64,000 nt of DNA. Origin: Dyadobacter pollutisoli (GTDB taxonomy: Bacteria > Bacteroidota > Bacteroidia > Cytophagales > Spirosomataceae). The position numbers were made by a program, and so were the translations under genes. Positions 59,181-64,000 of this stretch are shown one piece after another. A model generated the notes under the pieces. The model saw only the letters and a list, made by a program, of their open reading frames with translations, was not told the DNA's origin and did not search any database. Position 1 is the stretch's first letter; every line of letters starts with the position of its first letter. The stretch spans positions 1,924,501-1,988,500 of the forward strand of contig NZ_CP112998.1 in the NCBI RefSeq assembly GCF_026625565.1, in the 5' to 3' direction.

Positions 59181-62100
59181 TTAATTGTCCAATTTATTTT
59201 GGAAAACGTCTCGGTTCACCTGGAAATTTTCATGGAAAGGTCGCCGGAATTTTTTGACATATTCGGAAGGCCGCATGCCGAACAATTTCTGAAACTGCTC
59301 CCTGAAATATTTAATATCGTTGATACCGACCTGGTATGCCACTTCGGAAATGGTAATGTCGGTCGTGATCAGAATCTGGGCGGCCCTGCGCAGCCGGATA
59401 AAGCGAATAAAGCTGTTGGTTGACTGTCCGGAAATGGATTTGATCCTGTTGTAAAGTGTCGAATGGCTCATACCGATCTCAGCCGCCAGGACCTTGATCG
59501 TAAAACCAGGATCCGTCAAATGGCTCTCGACAATGCGGATACAATCTTTCAAAAAGTCTTTGTACTCCGAAGAGATCTTGAAATCGTTGGCCTGCAATGT
59601 GATCTCGTTGTAGAAATAGCGCTGCAGGTCGTTACGGTTTTTAAGGATCGCTCCTACCCGCGCCACGAGCAGCTCGGTGTCAAAAGGCTTGCTGATATAG
59701 TCATCCGCGCCGCCTTCAATGCCCTGCAAACGCACCTGCTGAGAAGTGCTCGCAGTGAGCAAGATCACGGGAATGTGGCTCACCGTCGTGTCGCTTTTCA
59801 TTTGTTGGCACATTTCAATGCCCGTCATGCCTGTCATCATCACATCGCAGATCACAATGTCGGGTAAATGCTTTTTGGCCAATATCAAACCATCCTGGCC
59901 ATTGTCTGCCTGCAAAAGTTTAAAAGTTTCTTTGAAAATCTGCCCGATATATTGCCTGATATCCGCATCATCATCAACGATCAGCATCACTTTTACGTCG
60001 GAACTCAGCTCGTCGACCACCATTTGTTGCCTGGATTTGGCAGTAGGGGTCATTATGATATCATCTGCCGAAAGTTCTTCCAGGAACACGGAGCCTCCTT
60101 CGGTTTGCAATGTGATTTCCTGATCAGGAACTAGGTCCGGGTGATTTTTAGGCAGTTCAATGCAGAAAACGGTGCCGCCTCCCCAATTAGGTTCATGCGA
60201 AATATGGCCAAAATGACTTTCAACGAAGGTTTTGGTTAAATACAGACCTATACCAAAACCTCCTTTCGAAGCAGCACGGCTATCCTGAAACTGATGAAAC
60301 ACCGAATAGATCTGGTCCTTGGCCTGCGGAGGAATGCCTGGCCCGGAATCCTTCACCAGGATTCGCACGTGCTGTTCCGTATCCGACAGTTCGAGACTGA
60401 CTTTCCCGTTTCTGGGTGTAAATTTCAATGCATTAGAAACCAGGTTAAACAATGCAATTTCCAGCTTCTCACGGTCGCAGACTAATTCCAGCGCATCATT
60501 ACCACAAATAAACTCGTACTCAACCTGCCTTTGTTCTGCCTGATGAATGAAGCATTGAAAAACTTCATAGGCGAGGTCGCGCAGATTATGAGAGGAGAGT
60601 TTGAGTTTGTCTGCTTTTAAATCCGCCTTCCTGAATAATAAAAGCTGGTCCACGAGGCTGAGGAGCCTTTTTGCATTGCGGTACACAATGTCGAGGCTAC
60701 CATCCTGATTGCCGGAACTGTCTTTCAAAAGTTCTCTTACCGGGTTGATAATCAATGTAAGCGGCGTCCTGAATTCGTGGGAAATGTGTGTGAAAAAGGC
60801 CAGCTTTTTTTCGTTCAGCTCTTTTTCTTTTTGTGTTTCAAAATGGGCGAGCTGAATCTCGTATTTGAGTTTGGCTTGTCGCAATTTGTACAACTGATAA
60901 GAGTAAATAAGACCGATAATGACCGCCACGTAAAGCAAATAGGCCCACCAGGTTTGGTACCAAGGCGGCAAAATGCGGATTTCCAATGCAGCCGTATTCT
61001 CAAACCAGACACCGTCCTGGTTGGCTGTTTTGACCTTAAAATGGTATGTTCCTGCTGGCAGATAACGATACGTCGCCGAGCGCTCATCCTTCACATAGTT
61101 CCAATGTTCGTCGAGGCCTTCCAGTTTGTAGGCAAACCTGTTTCCTTCCGGAAAAGCATAGTTGAGTGACGTGTACTGAATTGAAAATACCGATTGTGTA
61201 GGTTGCAGCACCAGCTTGTTTTGGTCCGCAATGCCTTGTGACAGAATGGTTTCTCCGTCAATTTCCGCGCCGATCTCGACATTCCGGCCATAAAGCTGCA
61301 AGCCGGTAATCATTACTTTGGGTTGATAGGAAGACGTTTTTATGTCTTTGGGATAAAACAGGTTCCAGCCTTCGGTCCCGCCGAAACACATGAATCCATC
61401 TTTCACATTGTAAAGCGCGGAATTGGGGTTGAACTGACCTGCCTGCAACCCATTACTCTGGTCGTAGTTATCTATTTTGTTGTCGGTGAGGCTGATACTG
61501 GAAATCCCTTCATTGGTACTAACCCAAACTTTATCAACGTTCTCAGCCAGTATCGCATTGATTACATCATTGGCCAGCCCATTCTTTTCATTAAAATGTG
61601 TCGTCTGCTTTTTGACCGTGTCATACACCAACAACCCATTCCCCTCTGAGCCAATCCATAACCTTTGCCGGGCATCTACGTACAGCGAAAAAACAATGTG
61701 ATTGGATAGATAGTCATCCTTTTTAGGATCATTAAAAAAGGACGTGAACCGCATACTCTTTACATCCAGGTAGTTGAGTCCGCCACCGTAGGTTCCGATC
61801 CATAAATTTCCTTTTTTGTCCTCTACGATCGCCCGCACATCATTGGAAGTGATGCTACTGTTGGACGGAACATAGTTTTTAAATTTCCCCGTTTTTCTAT
61901 CCAGAAGCGCCAGTCCACTGCCATTAGTCCCGATCCAGATGTTCTTTTCGGAATCTTCAAAAATGGCCCTCACATCATTTCTGCCCAGGCTCGTCGGATC
62001 GGACGGGTCGTGCAAAAAGCGCTTGAATGAGTCCGTGGACTTGTTATATAAGAAGAGTCCCTGGGAGTAGCTTCCAAACCAAAGATCATTGCCGCTGTCC

Positions 62101-63389
62101 CGATATGCCGAAATAATCGCGCCGTCGGTCAGGCTGCCCGGCCGACCGTCCACTGTGTAATGTTTGACTACTTCGCCCGAACTTTTGGTTTTATAAATGC
62201 CGTCCCCGTCCGTTCCAAGCCATAAAAAACCGTCTTTGTCGATGCAAATGCCGTAGTAACGCAGGTAGCTTTCGGCGCGGTAGTCTTTTATTTTTTTATC
62301 AAACTTCCTGAATTTCTCGGCAATGCTGCTGATCAGGTACACACCCTCGCCATAAGTCCCCAGCCATATATTGGCATCCCTGTCCATATATATAGACTGG
62401 ATCGAGCGCTGCGTGATACCTTCATGCTGCGAATCCGTAACCTTTTCGAATGCAAAGTCCGTTGGTTTGCGATTCTGGAATTCGCTCAGGTCCAGGCTGT
62501 ACAAACCACCGTCCTGAACGCCTATCAGTAGTTTTTGCCGGTTATTTTCCTGAACGGAGAGATAAATATCACTGTGTAGCTGGGGTGAAACCTTCAAAAT
62601 GTAAAACTTTCCTTCATCGCGTTTGAACAGGATGAGTCCTTTCGCCGACGCAATCCAGATGTTACCGAACCGGTCTTCATAAATATTGTTGATGCGGGCT
62701 TTCGGAACATCTTTCAGGTCCAGATTTGCCTTTGTGAGTTTTCTGTCTTTGCCAATCCTGAATACCTCCAATCCTGCGTCACGTGTGCCCAGCCAGAGCA
62801 GCCCGCGGGAATCTTCCTTTGCATTCAATATGGAATTTGTACCAAGCGACGCCAGCGTTTTTTGATTGTAATAAATAAAGCGCGAGTCTTTTTTGGTGAA
62901 TAATGCAAAGCCAGAACCATTCAGCGATACCCACAAATTACCATCTCGGGCCTGCGAAATATCGCTCACGTCACTCCCCGAGCCATTTTTGTCCGGGTAG
63001 GGTGTATGTCTTCTGAATACTTCTTTTTGAGAAACGAACTCGTTAATACCATTCCGGGAGGTAGTCCAGATCGTGCCGTCCTTGTCGCGGAACACGGATT
63101 TAATGTAATTACCTGAGATGCTTTGCGGATCGTCGGGGTTGTGTTTAAAAACCTTGAATGAGGTGCCGTCGAAACGGTTAAGGCCGTCGCTGGTACCAAA
63201 CCACATGAAGCCCGTGGTGTCCTGGACAATGCTGTTGACAATCCCAAACGATAAGCCTTCCTTTAACGAGTAGCGCAATACCCGGCCCGTCTCCTCCGCC
63301 TGAGCCATGCCATTGATAAAAAAGCAAAGCAATATCCCTACCAGCACATTTAAAGACCTATCGCTCAATAAGCCACGCCTTCGCCACAT
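59181..63389 (-). CDS. hybrid two-component system regulator (periplasmic propeller sensor, kinase, receiver, AraC domain)
   Basis: A 1402-residue one-protein phosphorelay. Domains in order are: signal segment; two seven-bladed-type Reg_prop propellers (about 40-715, repeats such as NLWVSL, NIWIGT, GLLWLGT); Y_Y_Y domain (about 740-810); membrane helix YLLYVAVIIGLIYSY (about 825); HisKA with FTHISHEFRTPLTLI near 866; ATPase (970-1075); receiver with LIVDDDADIR and VICDVMMTG (about 1135-1250); and AraC-type HTH (about 1290-1395). The sensor binds a glycan fragment in the periplasm, and the AraC domain should activate the adjacent SusC/SusD/GH30 genes. Confidence 0.97.
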   Translation of the reverse strand: MWRRRGLLSDRSLNVLVGILLCFFINGMAQAEETGRVLRYSLKEGLSFGIVNSIVQDTTGFMWFGTSDGLNRFDGTSFKVFKHNPDDPQSISGNYIKSVFRDKDGTIWTTSRNGINEFVSQKEVFRRHTPYPDKNGSGSDVSDISQARDGNLWVSLNGSGFALFTKKDSRFIYYNQKTLASLGTNSILNAKEDSRGLLWLGTRDAGLEVFRIGKDRKLTKANLDLKDVPKARINNIYEDRFGNIWIASAKGLILFKRDEGKFYILKVSPQLHSDIYLSVQENNRQKLLIGVQDGGLYSLDLSEFQNRKPTDFAFEKVTDSQHEGITQRSIQSIYMDRDANIWLGTYGEGVYLISSIAEKFRKFDKKIKDYRAESYLRYYGICIDKDGFLWLGTDGDGIYKTKSSGEVVKHYTVDGRPGSLTDGAIISAYRDSGNDLWFGSYSQGLFLYNKSTDSFKRFLHDPSDPTSLGRNDVRAIFEDSEKNIWIGTNGSGLALLDRKTGKFKNYVPSNSSITSNDVRAIVEDKKGNLWIGTYGGGLNYLDVKSMRFTSFFNDPKKDDYLSNHIVFSLYVDARQRLWIGSEGNGLLVYDTVKKQTTHFNEKNGLANDVINAILAENVDKVWVSTNEGISSISLTDNKIDNYDQSNGLQAGQFNPNSALYNVKDGFMCFGGTEGWNLFYPKDIKTSSYQPKVMITGLQLYGRNVEIGAEIDGETILSQGIADQNKLVLQPTQSVFSIQYTSLNYAFPEGNRFAYKLEGLDEHWNYVKDERSATYRYLPAGTYHFKVKTANQDGVWFENTAALEIRILPPWYQTWWAYLLYVAVIIGLIYSYQLYKLRQAKLKYEIQLAHFETQKEKELNEKKLAFFTHISHEFRTPLTLIINPVRELLKDSSGNQDGSLDIVYRNAKRLLSLVDQLLLFRKADLKADKLKLSSHNLRDLAYEVFQCFIHQAEQRQVEYEFICGNDALELVCDREKLEIALFNLVSNALKFTPRNGKVSLELSDTEQHVRILVKDSGPGIPPQAKDQIYSVFHQFQDSRAASKGGFGIGLYLTKTFVESHFGHISHEPNWGGGTVFCIELPKNHPDLVPDQEITLQTEGGSVFLEELSADDIIMTPTAKSRQQMVVDELSSDVKVMLIVDDDADIRQYIGQIFKETFKLLQADNGQDGLILAKKHLPDIVICDVMMTGMTGIEMCQQMKSDTTVSHIPVILLTASTSQQVRLQGIEGGADDYISKPFDTELLVARVGAILKNRNDLQRYFYNEITLQANDFKISSEYKDFLKDCIRIVESHLTDPGFTIKVLAAEIGMSHSTLYNRIKSISGQSTNSFIRFIRLRRAAQILITTDITISEVAYQVGINDIKYFREQFQKLFGMRPSEYVKKFRRPFHENFQVNRDVFQNKLDN

Positions 63390-63535
63390 AATTTTTCAAG
63401 TTTTCTGATCAACATAGGTAGTAGGATCACTCTGACCGCTACTGCTATTTTGATACTAAAACTACAAATTATTACCTCCTAGAAAAACATTTCGGTACCT
63501 GGCGCGGATTAGATATCGCCGGTATTTATTCAGGG

Positions 63536-64000
63536 TTATCGTTTGATAATGACATGGCTGCTTTCAGTGCCGTCTTTGAGCTGAATTTTCAATAGGTACC
63601 GGCCGTTCATCAGATTCTTCGTGTTGATTTGTTCAACGGGGCCGCTGGCTTCGTATACATTCTCTCCGGCCAGGTCATAAATGTAGATTTTTTTAACCTG
63701 GCTATCGGTTAACAGCAATTGGAGTTGTTTGCCACCTTCTACCGGGTTAGGATAGACTATGGTTCCAGCACAGTCAAATTGAACGGATTGGATCTTGCTG
63801 TAAGCAAAACTTCCGTCTGTGTCGACCATTTTTAGCCGGTAATATACCAAGTTATGTGCGGGGCTGGGATCAGCGAAAGTATAATCTGTACTTTCAATGT
63901 CCGTGCCTTCGGTTAGCACACTACCAATTTGCTGCCAATCTCTGCCGGTTTGACTACGTTCAATTACAAAAAGTTCGCTATTGATTTCGCTGGCGGTACG
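63536..64000 (-). CDS. C-terminal part of a type IX-secreted protein, 5' end beyond the window
   Basis: The frame is open from the window edge to a TAA at 63536 (about 154 codons). The visible part has a WQQIGSVLTEGTD...YRLKMVDTDGSFAYSKIQSV strand region, common just before the sorting domain of large secreted proteins, and then a type IX (Por) C-terminal signal: VYPNPVEGGKQLQLLL, IYIYDLAGENVYE, LMNGRYLLKIQLKDG and a basic end VIIKR. The protein is thus exported through the type IX system to the surface or medium. It could be a PUL-linked enzyme, but the catalytic part is outside the window. Confidence 0.9.
   Translation of the reverse strand, partial: RTASEINSELFVIERSQTGRDWQQIGSVLTEGTDIESTDYTFADPSPAHNLVYYRLKMVDTDGSFAYSKIQSVQFDCAGTIVYPNPVEGGKQLQLLLTDSQVKKIYIYDLAGENVYEASGPVEQINTKNLMNGRYLLKIQLKDGTESSHVIIKR

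Noticed and set aside
1..64000. tRNA, rRNA, phage or insertion-sequence genes
   Set aside because: No cloverleaf with a TTCRANNC arm in an intergenic region, no rRNA-like sequence and no transposase or integrase motif was found.

Overview
The window looks like chromosomal DNA of a Gram-negative Bacteroidota member of the order Cytophagales, most like Dyadobacter or a near relative. This is inferred from gene content, not from a database match. Supporting signs are gldC (gliding), a type IX secretion C-terminal sorting domain, a SusC/SusD pair with a hybrid two-component regulator, a type III glutamine synthetase, the long form of IspG, and several TAnnTTTG promoter elements. No rRNA, tRNA, CRISPR array, prophage or transposase gene was seen.

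Layout. 1-9147: PAP2 phosphatase, trpS, a ParE/RelE-type toxin-antitoxin pair, a DUF2461 gene, dnaE, trxA, aldose epimerase and a class III aminotransferase. 9218-15337: a co-directional set of an ATP-grasp-like enzyme, a class I glutamine amidotransferase, a GCS2-type carboxylate-amine ligase, an ATP-grasp ligase with a Lys/Ala/Pro tail and an esterase, with a second esterase divergent. This amidoligase cluster is the best candidate for an undescribed biosynthetic or modifying system. 15338-16837: LuxC-type acyl-CoA reductase divergent from a two-cluster ferredoxin. 17197-27540: nitrogen assimilation (porin, Amt, type III and eukaryotic-type glutamine synthetases) with mtaB and an LTA-synthase-like protein in between. 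27934-35840: rsmE, a DUF4159 gene, a desaturase, then the cinA / E2 / nucleotidase / response regulator / histidine kinase operon.

35947-45651: a DUF4197 gene, gldC, a MmcQ/YjbR gene with a 59-residue membrane protein upstream, ispG, a GHMP kinase with an MFS sugar transporter, a 6-pyruvoyl-tetrahydropterin synthase-like gene overlapping folE, a secreted sugar isomerase-like protein and a CDF metal transporter. 45690-52261: Nudix, LysE, GH3, surE, GNAT, trhO, a deoxynucleoside kinase and a small secreted protein. 52519-64000: a compact polysaccharide utilisation locus (hybrid two-component regulator, SusC, SusD, GH30 lipoprotein) beside the 3' end of a type IX-secreted protein.

The most striking non-coding feature is a set of dispersed, strictly phased intergenic repeats. 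One family has TGAC/GTCA every 10 nt (three copies) and another has a 7-nt period (two copies). There are also two classes of long hairpin. Six of the seven elements lie in convergent gene junctions, and every convergent gap longer than about 100 bp in this window holds one. A near-identical CATATnCAGAATATTA box occurs upstream of both the porin-amt genes and the eukaryotic-type glutamine synthetase gene, suggesting a shared nitrogen regulator.
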